Assembly (NCBI GenBank): GCA_051814705.1
Contig: JBPWQW010000001.1
Location: 1,364,001-1,428,000, forward strand
Origin: Geojedonia sp051814705
Lineage (GTDB): Bacteria; Bacteroidota; Bacteroidia; Flavobacteriales; Flavobacteriaceae
DNA: 64,000 nt
Reading direction: 5' to 3'
Shown here: one piece after another, positions 18,167-27,700 of the stretch
Layout: every line of letters starts with the position of its first letter
Numbering within the stretch: position 1 is the stretch's first letter
Program-made: the position numbers and the translations under genes
Notes under the pieces: generated by a model
Told to the model about the DNA's origin: nothing
Seen by the model: only the letters and a program-made list of their open reading frames with translations
Database searches by the model: none

Positions 18167-19126
18167 ATGATGCATATGCGAGTTTTTCAAATTCTGTGCT
18201 TAATATTAAGCGTGCTATTTTTGGATTGTACTTCAAAATCTAAATCTAACGAAACTAAATTAAATGGGCAATATATAACGGTATTAGGTGTTGCTCAAGA
18301 TGCTGGATATCCCCAAATTAACTGCGACAAGGCTTGCTGCAAAGCTTTTTATGAAGGTGAAGAATCTAAAAAACTAGTATCCTGTTTGGGTCTTGTCGAT
18401 TTACAAAACCAAAAAAAATACATTTTTGATGCCACTCCCGATTTCACACAACAGGTTCATGAATTAAAGACCAATCATTTGGATAATGGGCAGGTGATTG
18501 ATGGCGTTTTTCTTACTCACGCCCATATAGGCCATTATACAGGACTGATGTATTTGGGTTTTGAAGCCATGGGAGCCAATCAAATTCCTGTTTATGTTAT
18601 GCCACGAATGAAAACTTATCTTGAAACCAACGGGCCATGGAGTCAATTGGTTTCTATGAACAATATAGAGTTGAAAACCCTTCAAAAGGATTCAACACTT
18701 ATTTTGAACAGCGATTTAAAGGTTAGACCGTTTTTAGTACCGCATCGGGACGAATATTCTGAAACCGTAGGCTATAAAATTGAAGGCAAGCACAAGTCGG
18801 TACTTTTTATTCCGGATATCAATAAATGGGAACTTTGGGAACAAGATATTGTCGAAGCCGTCAAAAAAGTGGATTACGCCTTTATTGACGCGACATTTAT
18901 GAAGGATGGAGAAATTTCTAGGCCCATGAAGGATATTCCACATCCCTTTATTGTAGAAACTACTAGATTATTTGAAAATGAATCAATTGCTACAAAATCT
19001 AAGATTTATTTTATTCATTTAAATCATACCAATCCTACGCTTAAGGACAATCATCCTTTAAAAGACAGCATCCAAAATTTAGGCTTTAACTTTGCCAAGG
19101 AAGGCATGACTTTTACTTTGGATTAG
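18167..19126 (+). CDS. MBL-fold metallohydrolase lipoprotein, PqqB-like
   Basis: 319 aa. ATGs at 18167, 18170 and 18176 are all possible; the last gives the tidiest lipoprotein signal (MRVFQILCLILSVLFLDC). The metallo-beta-lactamase motif appears as FLTHAHIGHYTGL, that is H-x-H-x-G-H instead of H-x-H-x-D-H, as in PqqB-like relatives. Other ligands are likely at VPHRDEYSETVG and FIDATFM, with IHLNHTNP at the end. It also has a CDKACC cysteine cluster near residues 46-51. No other pqq genes are nearby, so PQQ synthesis is unlikely; the substrate is unknown. Its 5' end overlaps the promoter region of the divergent DUF4197 gene. Confidence 0.83.
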   Translation: MMHMRVFQILCLILSVLFLDCTSKSKSNETKLNGQYITVLGVAQDAGYPQINCDKACCKAFYEGEESKKLVSCLGLVDLQNQKKYIFDATPDFTQQVHELKTNHLDNGQVIDGVFLTHAHIGHYTGLMYLGFEAMGANQIPVYVMPRMKTYLETNGPWSQLVSMNNIELKTLQKDSTLILNSDLKVRPFLVPHRDEYSETVGYKIEGKHKSVLFIPDINKWELWEQDIVEAVKKVDYAFIDATFMKDGEISRPMKDIPHPFIVETTRLFENESIATKSKIYFIHLNHTNPTLKDNHPLKDSIQNLGFNFAKEGMTFTLD

Positions 19127-19977
19127 GAAAAAATTACGGTCTTGTTATTATAGACCATCACTTTTCTATTCACGTGCAGTTTAATGGCATTGGAGAGCAC
19201 GATTTTCTCCAAATCACGACCTTTTGCAACTAAATCTTCAATGGAGTGGGTATGCGAAACTCGTGTCACATCTTGTTCTATGATCGGGCCAGCATCAAGG
19301 TCTTCGGTGACATAATGGCTAGTAGCTCCAATAATTTTCACACCGCGTTTATAGGCCGAATGGTAGGGTTTTGCACCGACAAATGCCGGTAAAAACGAAT
19401 GGTGGATATTGATAATCTTATTGGTGTATTTTTCAATTAATGGTTTTGAAATTATTTGCATATAACGCGCCAAAACTATGAAGTCGATCTGATGTGTTTC
19501 TAAAAGTTCGAGTTGTTTGTGTTCGGCTTCTTCCTGTTTATCCTTTGTTACTGGGATATGGTAAAATGGAATTTTAAAACTATCTGCTATTGACTTTAGG
19601 TTGTTATGATTGCTAATAATAAATGGGATGTCCACTAGCAGCTCCCCCGAGTTATAACGTCCTAAAATATCGTATAAGCAATGGTCGTATTTTGAGACCA
19701 ACACGGCCATTTTTGGTTTCATTTCAGCTGCATAAATGCGCCATTTCATTTGAAAGGTATTGGCCAAGGTCGTTTCAAAAAGGGTTTTAAAGGCTTCAAT
19801 TGAAAACGATTGAGATTCAAATTCACTTTCCAATCGCATAAAAAAAATATTTTGTTCTCTATCGACATGTTGGTCTATGTAAACAATATTTCCATTTTGT
19901 TGTGCAATATAATTGGTAACCGAGGCGATTATTCCTGATTGGTCTTTGCAATGGATTAAAAGCGTAATTTTATTCAT
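19123..19977 (-). CDS. purU: Formyltetrahydrofolate deformylase
   Basis: 284 aa. An N-terminal ACT domain (about 1-85, beginning KITLLIHCKDQSGIIASVTN) is followed by a formyl-transferase catalytic domain. Active-site residues are visible in IINIHHSFLPAFVGAKPYH (His) and EDLDAGPIIEQD (Asp). The enzyme releases formate from 10-formyl-THF and so balances one-carbon units and supplies formate for purine synthesis. It overlaps the stop of the MBL gene by four bases and is divergent from icmF. Confidence 0.94.
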   Translation of the reverse strand: MNKITLLIHCKDQSGIIASVTNYIAQQNGNIVYIDQHVDREQNIFFMRLESEFESQSFSIEAFKTLFETTLANTFQMKWRIYAAEMKPKMAVLVSKYDHCLYDILGRYNSGELLVDIPFIISNHNNLKSIADSFKIPFYHIPVTKDKQEEAEHKQLELLETHQIDFIVLARYMQIISKPLIEKYTNKIINIHHSFLPAFVGAKPYHSAYKRGVKIIGATSHYVTEDLDAGPIIEQDVTRVSHTHSIEDLVAKGRDLEKIVLSNAIKLHVNRKVMVYNNKTVIFS

Positions 19978-20088
19978 AACTTTATAAGATCAAAACGTTT
20001 TAAAAATAGCCTAAAATAGTCAAGGATAAAGAATTCCGCTAAGTTTTAGATAATTGGAAACAAATAGCGTATATTTTTGAATATTCTT

Positions 20089-20096
20089 TAAATTTG
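20089..20096 (+). promoter_or_regulatory. -7 box of icmF
   Basis: TAAATTTG fits TAnnTTTG exactly, 27 bases before the start codon. The -33 element is unclear. Confidence 0.45.
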
Positions 20097-20123
20097 TAGC
20101 TGAAAAAAAGTGCAAAATTATCA

Positions 20124-23100
20124 ATGAAACAAATCTTACCATATCAACCCAAACATCACATTCGAATTGTAACGGCAGCATCCCTTTTTGACGGACATGA
20201 TGCAGCCATCAACATCATGCGTAGAATTATCCAGTCCACTGGTGTAGAAGTCATCCATCTTGGCCATGATCGAAGTGTTGAGGAAGTGGTCAATACCGCA
20301 ATACAAGAAGATGCCAATGCTATTGCCATGACCTCCTATCAAGGCGGCCATAATGAGTATTTTAAGTATATGTATGATTTGCTGAAGGAAAAAGGAGCAG
20401 GACATATCAAGATTTTTGGAGGTGGAGGAGGTGTGATTCTACCAGAAGAAATCAAAGCTTTGATGGATTATGGAATCACACGAATTTATGCGCCAGACGA
20501 TGGAAGGGCCATGGGCTTACAAGGAATGATCAATGATTTGGTACAACAGTCCGATTTTCCCACTCTAGCACTGCCCAAAGGAGAAAATGTTTTAGAATCT
20601 CTTAAAAGTAAGAACGTTAATACTATTGCACGATTAATAAGTCTAGCAGAGAATAGACATGATGAATTCAAGCAGAATTTTTCCAATTCTGGGGAAATAA
20701 ATGGAACACCTGTTTTGGGAATTACAGGTACAGGTGGTGCAGGTAAATCGTCATTAGTTGATGAACTGGTGCGTCGGTTCTTAACGGATTTTCCCAAGAA
20801 AACGATAGGGATTGTTTCTGTCGATCCCTCAAAACGAAAAACTGGCGGTGCCTTGTTGGGGGATCGTATTCGTATGAATGCCATCAATAATCCAAGGGTG
20901 TACATGCGTAGTTTGGCAACACGACAATCTAATTTGGCTCTGTCTAAATATGTAAGTGAAGCCATTGATGTTTTAAAAGCTGCCGAATACGATTTAATTA
21001 TTTTGGAAACTTCAGGCATCGGCCAAAGTGATACTGAAATTATTGAACACAGCAACGTGTCTTTATATGTCATGACCCCTGAGTTTGGAGCAGCAACCCA
21101 ATTGGAAAAAATAGACATGCTCGATTTTGCCGATTTGGTCGCCATTAACAAATTTGACAAACGGGGATCCCTTGATGCCTTGCGCGATGTGAAAAAGCAA
21201 TATGTGCGTAACCACCATCTATGGGAGGTTCCCCACGACCAATTACCAGTTTATGGAACCATAGCTTCACAATTCAACGATCCAGGAATGAATACGCTTT
21301 ATAAAGCTGTAATGGATATGCTGGTTGAAAAAACAGAAGCCAATTTAAAATCTAAGGTTGCGATTTCCGAAGACCAAAGTGAGAAAATATTTATCATCCC
21401 ACCTTCACGCACGAGGTACTTATCTGAAATTGCCGAAAATAACCGGAGCTATGATAAAACGGTAATCGAACAAGTTGAAGTTGCCCAAAAACTTTATGGG
21501 ATTTATAAAACCATTGAATCTGTTTTAAATGTCACGACGAGTGAAACGAAGCCATCTTTTCTTGACAGTCATGGATTAAAATATGATGAGATCCTTAAGC
21601 AGGCTCAGCATGACAAACAAGTTCAGGGAGACCAATTAGATTTTGTAAAACTTCTTAATGCTGAATTCGATCGCGTTAAACTCAATCTTGATCCCCATCA
21701 TTGGGAAACCATAATAGGTTGGGAAGCCAAAGTTAACCGCTATAAAAGTCCCGTCTATTCCTTTAAAGTTAGAGCAAAGGAAATTGAAATAGAAACACAC
21801 ACAGAGTCCTTATCTCATACTCAAATACCAAAAGTTGCCCTACCAAAATATCAGGCTTGGGGAGACATTTTAAAATGGTGCTTACAGGAAAATGTCCCAG
21901 GAGAATTTCCGTTTGCATCAGGTTTATATCCATTTAAACGGTTGGGAGAAGATCCTGCCCGAATGTTTGCTGGTGAAGGCGGACCCGAACGTACCAATAA
22001 GCGCTTTCATTATGTAAGTCAAGGCATCCCTGCAAAACGCTTGTCTACGGCTTTTGATAGCGTGACCCTTTATGGTAATGACCCTGGATTAAGACCCGAT
22101 ATTTATGGCAAAATAGGAAATGCAGGTGTTTCTATATGTTGCTTGGATGATGCCAAAAAGTTATATTCTGGGTTTAATTTGGCCGATAAATTAACTTCAG
22201 TAAGTATGACCATCAATGGTCCTGCCCCCATGCTGTTGGGCTTTTTTATGAATGCAGCCATTGACCAGCAGTGTGAACTCTATATAAAAGAGCAGGGTCT
22301 TGAAAAGCAAGTCGAAGCTAAAATTGCTAAACTCTATAAAGCTAAAAATGTAGAGCGACCTCAATACTACGGCGCCCTTCCTGAAGGGAATGATGGTTTA
22401 GGATTACTTTTATTGGGAGTTACGGGCGATCAAGTATTGCCTATTGAAGTTTACAATGAGATCAAAGCAAAAACGATGTCCCAAGTTAGGGGAACGGTTC
22501 AAGCCGATATTTTAAAAGAAGACCAAGCACAAAATACTTGTATTTTTTCTACTGAATTTGCCTTGCGCTTGATGGGCGATGTCCAAGATTATTTTATACA
22601 ACACAAGGTCCGCAATTTTTATTCGGTGTCTATCTCGGGGTATCATATTGCAGAGGCCGGAGCAAATCCCATCACCCAATTGGCATTGACGCTTTCCAAC
22701 GGCTTTACCTATGTGGAGTACTATCTTTCCCGGGGGATGGATATCAATAAATTTGGCCCTAACTTATCTTTCTTTTTCTCAAATGGTATCGATCCCGAAT
22801 ACGCCGTAATTGGTCGGGTTGCCCGGAAAATATGGTCAAAGGCCATGAAGTTAAAATATAAAGCCAACGAAAGAGCTCAAATGCTCAAATATCATATCCA
22901 AACTTCGGGGCGTAGTTTGCATGCCCAGGAGATTGATTTTAATGACATTCGAACCACGCTTCAAGCCTTATATGCCATTTACGATAATTGTAATTCCTTA
23001 CATACCAATGCCTATGATGAAGCCATTACAACGCCTACCGAAGAATCAGTGCGACGTGCTATGGCTATTCAATTAATCATCAATAAAGAATTAGGTTTAG

Positions 23101-23582
23101 CCAAAAATGAAAACCCTATTCAAGGCTCATTTATTATTGAGGAATTGACCGATTTGGTTGAAGAAGCAGTGCTGTTGGAATTTGACAGAATAAACGAACG
23201 CGGTGGTGTTTTGGGAGCGATGGAAACCATGTACCAACGCTCTAAAATACAAGAGGAAAGCTTGTATTATGAAACTTTGAAACACAACGGTGACTTTCCT
23301 ATTATTGGTGTTAATACATTTTTGAGTAGTAAAGGGTCGCCCACTATTTTACCTGCGGAAGTTATTCGTGCTACAGAAAAAGAAAAACAATTGCAAATCA
23401 AAACCTTAAAGAATTTGCATAAGGCTAATGACACCGATACTTTATTGAAGGATTTACAACAAAAGGCCATCAATAATGAAAACAGTTTTGAAGCCTTAAT
23501 GGAGGTGTGTAAAACCTGTTCATTGGGTCAAATTACCAATGCCCTTTTTGAAGTTGGCGGACAGTATAGGCGCAATATGTAA
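20124..23582 (+). CDS. icmF: Fused isobutyryl-CoA mutase (IcmF)
   Basis: 1152 aa in the IcmF order. An N-terminal B12-binding domain (about 10-145) carries the cobalt-ligand motif FDGHDAAINIMRR (His25) and GGGGGVILPEE. A MeaB-type GTPase chaperone (about 190-420) has the P-loop GTGGAGKSSLVDEL, SVDPSKRKTGGALLGDRIRM and NKFDKRGS. The C-terminal mutase barrel (about 560-1150) contains FPFASGLYPFKR, GEGGPERTNKRFHYVS, and SGYHIAEAGANPITQLA. It interconverts isobutyryl- and n-butyryl-CoA with adenosylcobalamin. In the linker, residues 488-498 are encoded by a REP-like sequence (21585-21617). With nrdJ it is the second B12-dependent enzyme in the window. Confidence 0.95.
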   Translation: MKQILPYQPKHHIRIVTAASLFDGHDAAINIMRRIIQSTGVEVIHLGHDRSVEEVVNTAIQEDANAIAMTSYQGGHNEYFKYMYDLLKEKGAGHIKIFGGGGGVILPEEIKALMDYGITRIYAPDDGRAMGLQGMINDLVQQSDFPTLALPKGENVLESLKSKNVNTIARLISLAENRHDEFKQNFSNSGEINGTPVLGITGTGGAGKSSLVDELVRRFLTDFPKKTIGIVSVDPSKRKTGGALLGDRIRMNAINNPRVYMRSLATRQSNLALSKYVSEAIDVLKAAEYDLIILETSGIGQSDTEIIEHSNVSLYVMTPEFGAATQLEKIDMLDFADLVAINKFDKRGSLDALRDVKKQYVRNHHLWEVPHDQLPVYGTIASQFNDPGMNTLYKAVMDMLVEKTEANLKSKVAISEDQSEKIFIIPPSRTRYLSEIAENNRSYDKTVIEQVEVAQKLYGIYKTIESVLNVTTSETKPSFLDSHGLKYDEILKQAQHDKQVQGDQLDFVKLLNAEFDRVKLNLDPHHWETIIGWEAKVNRYKSPVYSFKVRAKEIEIETHTESLSHTQIPKVALPKYQAWGDILKWCLQENVPGEFPFASGLYPFKRLGEDPARMFAGEGGPERTNKRFHYVSQGIPAKRLSTAFDSVTLYGNDPGLRPDIYGKIGNAGVSICCLDDAKKLYSGFNLADKLTSVSMTINGPAPMLLGFFMNAAIDQQCELYIKEQGLEKQVEAKIAKLYKAKNVERPQYYGALPEGNDGLGLLLLGVTGDQVLPIEVYNEIKAKTMSQVRGTVQADILKEDQAQNTCIFSTEFALRLMGDVQDYFIQHKVRNFYSVSISGYHIAEAGANPITQLALTLSNGFTYVEYYLSRGMDINKFGPNLSFFFSNGIDPEYAVIGRVARKIWSKAMKLKYKANERAQMLKYHIQTSGRSLHAQEIDFNDIRTTLQALYAIYDNCNSLHTNAYDEAITTPTEESVRRAMAIQLIINKELGLAKNENPIQGSFIIEELTDLVEEAVLLEFDRINERGGVLGAMETMYQRSKIQEESLYYETLKHNGDFPIIGVNTFLSSKGSPTILPAEVIRATEKEKQLQIKTLKNLHKANDTDTLLKDLQQKAINNENSFEALMEVCKTCSLGQITNALFEVGGQYRRNM
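21585..21617 (-). repeat. REP-like element inside the icmF reading frame
   Basis: Read on the minus strand the block runs TTTGTCATGCTGAGCC then TGCTTAAGGATCTCATC, the pattern of the scattered 'GTCATGCTGAAC...CATCTC' bacterial palindromic repeats. It is translated in frame as DEILKQAQHDK in the linker between the GTPase and mutase domains, followed by a second partial arm (CAAGTTCAGGGA). The equivalent peptide occurs in the DJ-1 lipoprotein (43031-43074). Confidence 0.6.
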
Positions 23583-23739
23583 GCACATTATCTTAAATTT
23601 AATTACCTTTTATTTATTTTATTTCCTGTTTTTTATTAGGTTTATATCACTGTAAGTCAGCATATAGTCGGCTTATAGTTGGTATAAAGCAGGAGTATCT
23701 ATACCTGAGCTATTATTTTAAATTTAAAGCAACTAAAGG

Positions 23740-24483
23740 ATGGCAAAACAAAAAGGCATTATACCATTGGTAGGGACTTTGGGAGGTATCAATTTTTACT
23801 TTAGAAAGGGCGTTGCCGTTGCGCGTACCGCTGGTGGTGGATTTAATGCAAAGGCTATAAAGCATAGCCCTAAGATGATTCGTGTACGGGAAAGCAACAG
23901 TGAGTTTGCCAACTGTTCTGTGGTAAATAAGGTGTTTAAACAAGCCATACGCTATTTTACAGAAGGTTATGTTGATGGTATGTTGCACAGCCGATTAATG
24001 CAATTATTTTTAAAGATAAAAGCCTGTGATTTGGTTTCAGTACGTGGCCAACGACAGGTATGGCAAGGAATGACCACCCCAGACGGGAAGCATTTGCTTA
24101 AGACATTTTGTTTTACGCCCAAGTGGAGCTTTTTATTCCCGTGCGCCTATATTTTTGATTGGGTTTCTCTAAGAGTTAGCATTACGGGGTTTGTTGTTGC
24201 CCAAGCAGGTTTTCCGGATGGGGCTTCTTATATGGAAGTTAGACTAGGTGCCATACGTTTTGATTTTGAGACTTTAGCATATGCCCAGGTTTTAGGAACG
24301 CCTTTGGTTATTGGGCGTGATTTTGCAGGAAGTACTTTTAGTTTGGATGTTCCCAGTTTGCCAGGAGGTAATGGTTTGGCCTTTGCGATGGTGCGTGTTG
24401 CTTTTTACCAATCCATTAATGGACAGCCTTATTTGCTTGAAGAAGGTTTTGGTTTGGAGATAGTTGGGGTTGAGGGCTTGTGA
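23740..24483 (+). CDS. Uncharacterised flavobacterial protein
   Basis: 247 aa, cytoplasmic by appearance. It starts MAKQKGIIPLVGTLGGINFY and has a Gly-rich, basic N-terminal patch (RKGVAVARTAGGGFNAKAIK), then RVRESNSEFANCSVVNKVFK and a beta-rich C-terminal half (LRVSITGFVVAQAGF, LVIGRDFAGSTFSLDVPSL). I recall similar 'GxxGGxNFYxRKGVxVARxAGGGF' proteins as multicopy orphans in Flavobacteriaceae but know of no function. The upstream gap (23583-23739) holds a repeated TATAGTYGG motif. It is followed by a REP cluster and then the tracrRNA, and has no evident tie to CRISPR. Confidence 0.7.
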   Translation: MAKQKGIIPLVGTLGGINFYFRKGVAVARTAGGGFNAKAIKHSPKMIRVRESNSEFANCSVVNKVFKQAIRYFTEGYVDGMLHSRLMQLFLKIKACDLVSVRGQRQVWQGMTTPDGKHLLKTFCFTPKWSFLFPCAYIFDWVSLRVSITGFVVAQAGFPDGASYMEVRLGAIRFDFETLAYAQVLGTPLVIGRDFAGSTFSLDVPSLPGGNGLAFAMVRVAFYQSINGQPYLLEEGFGLEIVGVEGL

Positions 24484-24556
24484 TTTGAGGACAGCTCTCG
24501 AGCATTGAGGATAGCTCTTGAATTTTGAGGACAGCTCGAGAGCTGTCCGTACTACT
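24484..24556. repeat. REP cluster: three GAGGAYAGCTC units ending in a palindrome
   Basis: GAGGACAGCTC, GAGGATAGCTC and GAGGACAGCTC follow one another, the last closing into the palindrome GGACAGCTC-GA-GAGCTGTCC (24529-24548) and then GTAC. The same GGACAGCTCG/CGAGCTGTCCGTAC core is embedded in the REP-associated transposase gene 6 kb away (30777-30796 and 30996-31015). Confidence 0.8.
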
Positions 24557-24570
24557 ATAGATTAAAAAAC

Positions 24571-24595
24571 AAAAAAAGTCCCACCGAAGCAGGAC
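24571..24595 (-). terminator. tracrRNA terminator
   Basis: On the minus strand GTCCTGC-TTCG-GTGGGAC forms a 7-bp stem with a UUCG loop (two G-U pairs), followed directly by seven Ts. This is the 3' end of the tracrRNA. Confidence 0.9.
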
Positions 24596-24660
24596 TAAAG
24601 ATTTTCATCTACGGCATATAGCCTTATTGTGATAAGATTAAAGATTAGAAATTTTAATCT
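24571..24660 (-). ncRNA. tracrRNA of the type II-C CRISPR system
   Basis: The anti-repeat at 24626-24651 reads on the minus strand as TTTCTAATCTTTAATC, a TTAT bulge, then CACAAT. The first 16 bases are exactly complementary to the middle of the CRISPR repeat, and CACAAT pairs with its 5' end GTTGTG with one G-U pair. Downstream come AAGGCTATATGCC (GGC/GCC nexus stem), AGAT-GAAA-ATCT (second hairpin) and the GTCC terminator hairpin. A -7 box TATATTTG lies at 24665-24672, so the RNA should start near 24660 and be about 90 nt. It is divergent from cas9. The orientation implies that the array is transcribed on the plus strand. Confidence 0.9.
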
Positions 24661-24664
24661 GAGA

Positions 24665-24672
24665 CAAATATA
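24665..24672 (-). promoter_or_regulatory. -7 box of the tracrRNA
   Basis: Minus-strand TATATTTG fits TAnnTTTG exactly and places the transcription start a few bases before the anti-repeat. Confidence 0.6.
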
Positions 24673-24760
24673 CCAAAAAGATCATTTAGTTTTAATGAGG
24701 TTTCCCGTAATAAAAAAATTAAAGTTTTTTATAAATTGAAGGCTGATTAATTTAAATATT

Positions 24761-27700
24761 ATGAGTAAGGTTTTAGGTTTAGACTTAGGGACTAATAGTA
24801 TTGGTTGGGCGATTGTAGACAATTCGAAGAATGAAATTTCGGGAATAGGAAGTAGAATATTCCCGATGGGTGTGGATAATTTGGGTGACGGTGATAATGA
24901 AATGTCTAAGAATGCAAGCCGAACAGGCGCAAGAGGCGTTAGACGGCAGTTTTTTAGAAGACGTTTACGGAAAAAGCTTTTATTAAAAAGGCTTTCAGAA
25001 TCTGAAATGTGTCCGCTTAAAGAAAAAGATTTTAAAGATTGGAAAAAAACGAAACAATTTCCATCTGAAACATTGGCTTCTTGGTTTGCTTTAAATCCGT
25101 ATGAATTAAGACAAAGAGCACTTAACGAAAAACTAACTTTAGAGAAAATAGGCAGGATTTTTTACCATTTAATTCAGCGTAGAGGCTTTTTGAGTAATAG
25201 TAGAAAAGGCGGTAGTGATGATGGTGCTATATTTAAAGGAAATGCCAAAGAAGGTAAAATTGGTATTACAGAAACCCTTGAAAGTATCCAAGATAAAACG
25301 TTGGGTGCTTACTTATACGAGATTTATCCAAAAGACAATCAACCTTTTGAAGAGGGTTTGGAACGCATCAGAAATAGATATACCACAAGAAAAATGTATG
25401 TGGATGAGTTTGAGTTGATTTGGACTAAACAAGCACAATTTTATTCCGAATTTACAGATGATTTAAAAACACTTTTTGGAGGTAGAAAACTAGATGGTTA
25501 TAAAGAAGATGGTATTTTATTTCATCAACGTCCTTTGCGTTCTCAAAAACATTTGGTTGGTAATTGTTCGTTTGAATCCGCGAAAACTAAATGCCCTATT
25601 AGTGCAATTCCTTTTGAACAGTTTAGGGTTTGGCAATGGGTAAACACCGTTGAATGTAATGGTAAGAAAATCAATCAAGAGGAAAAGGAAAAAATTGTAG
25701 AATTTCTTTATTCTGTTGAAAAACCTGACTTTAAAAGAATACGAAAACTTATAGGGAAAGAGAGTGCTGAGTTTAAATTTAATTATAAAGACGATGATAA
25801 AATTGTAGGAACTCATACTATTAGTAACCTTTCAAATAAGAAGTTTTTTGGAAAGAAATGGTTTGATTTTACAGAGAAAGTACAAGAAGATATTTGGCAT
25901 GTATTGTATTTTTTTGACAGTAAATCGAATCTAAAAGACTATGCTGTTAAAAATTGGAGTTTTACTAATGAACAAGCGGAAGCTATTTCAAAGTTTAATG
26001 TTAAAGATGGTTATGGTAGTTTAAGTAGAAAAGCTATTCATAATATATTGCCTTTTTTAAAACTTGGGTTTACTTATGATATTGCTGTCGTTTTAGGAGG
26101 TATTAAAAATGCTTTTGGAGACAATTGGCACACTTTGGATGTAGATAAAAAGAATTTTATTATAGACAATGTGCCAGACATAGTACGAGATAAAATTACT
26201 GGAGGGTTTATAGATACTGTAAAAGATTTGTTAGTTAAAGAATTTGGTTTTAAAGACAAACAGTTGAAAAAGCTCTATCATCATTCGGCAACTATCGAAA
26301 CTAAGGAATTATTGGATAAGTTGCCAATAGGCAAGGAGGCTGATAAAGAAATTCAATCGATTAGAAATCCAATTGTTATTACGGCTTTATTTGAATTGCG
26401 AAAATTAGTGAATGAGTTGATTGATGAATATGGTAAAATAGATGAAATAAAAGTTGAAATGGCTCGCGATTTAAAAATTTCGAAGTCTCAACGAAATGAA
26501 ATCAGAAGAAACCAAAAACGATTGGAGCGAGAGAATGATAGGATAAAAGCTGAAGTTTTGAAATACACTAATTTGTCACACGATAACATTTTAAAATTTA
26601 AGCTTTGGGAAGAATGCAAAAAAACCTGTCCTTATACTGGTAAAACAATTTCTATTAATGATTTGTTTTCTGGAGAAGTTCAAATAGAACATATACATCC
26701 GTGGAGTAGGTCTTTAAATGATAGTTTTAGTAACAAAACTTTATGTTGGGCAGATGAAAATAGGAAAAAAGGTAACAAAACACCTTTTGAGTTTTATGGA
26801 AGTGATGAAGCAAATTGGATTACAATAAAAGAGCGCGCTTTAAAATTATTTTCTTTTACAAAAGAATATCCTAAATCATATCATAAATTTAAACGGTTTG
26901 TTCAACACAGTTTTGACGATGATTTTACATCAAGACAGCTCAACGATACACGATATATAAGTAAAGAAGCTAAAAATTATCTATCTAAAGTTTGTAAAAA
27001 AGTAACCGTTTCGCCAGGACAAATGACCGCCAATTTGAGACAAAAATGGGGTTTAAATTCCGTGTTAAATGATGAAAACACTAAAACACGTGAAGACCAT
27101 AGACATCATGCCATTGACGCTTTGGTTATGGCCTGTGGGAAAGCAGGTTACCTTCAAGAACTTTCGAGATGGAATAGATATAATAGGGTTTCTGAACATA
27201 AAGGGTTTCCTATGCCTTGGGAGTCGTTTAGATATGATGCCGAAAAGGCGGTTGACACTATTTTGGTTTCGCATAAACGTATAGTAAATGACATAACCAT
27301 AAGAACACATACTACAGAAAAAAATGGAAAAAAACACAAAAATGTGGGTGTTGCAGCGAGAGGGCAATTGCATAAAGAAACGGTTTTTGGAAAGCGTAAA
27401 GCACCATTTGGTGATGAAGCTTTTCATGTTAGAAAGCCTATTGACAGTTTAACAACTTTAAAACAAATAGATAAAGTAGTAGATGAGACCATTAGACTAT
27501 TGATTTTGAAAAAAGTGCAGGAATTAGGAGGGTTTGTGAAAGATAAAATACCAGCGAATACATTTTTTATTGTTGATGAAAATGGCGTAAAACAACCACA
27601 AATTTTCTTAGCTAATAAAAATGGAGCACCTGTTCCGATTCTAAAAGTTCGTTTGAAAGAAAACTTTAGTGGTGCAGAACAATTAAAAGACAATGTAAAT

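Noticed and set aside
24484..24760. csn2 or cas4 near cas9
   Set aside because: No ORF of suitable length exists between the orphan protein and cas9, nor between cas1 and the cyclase gene.
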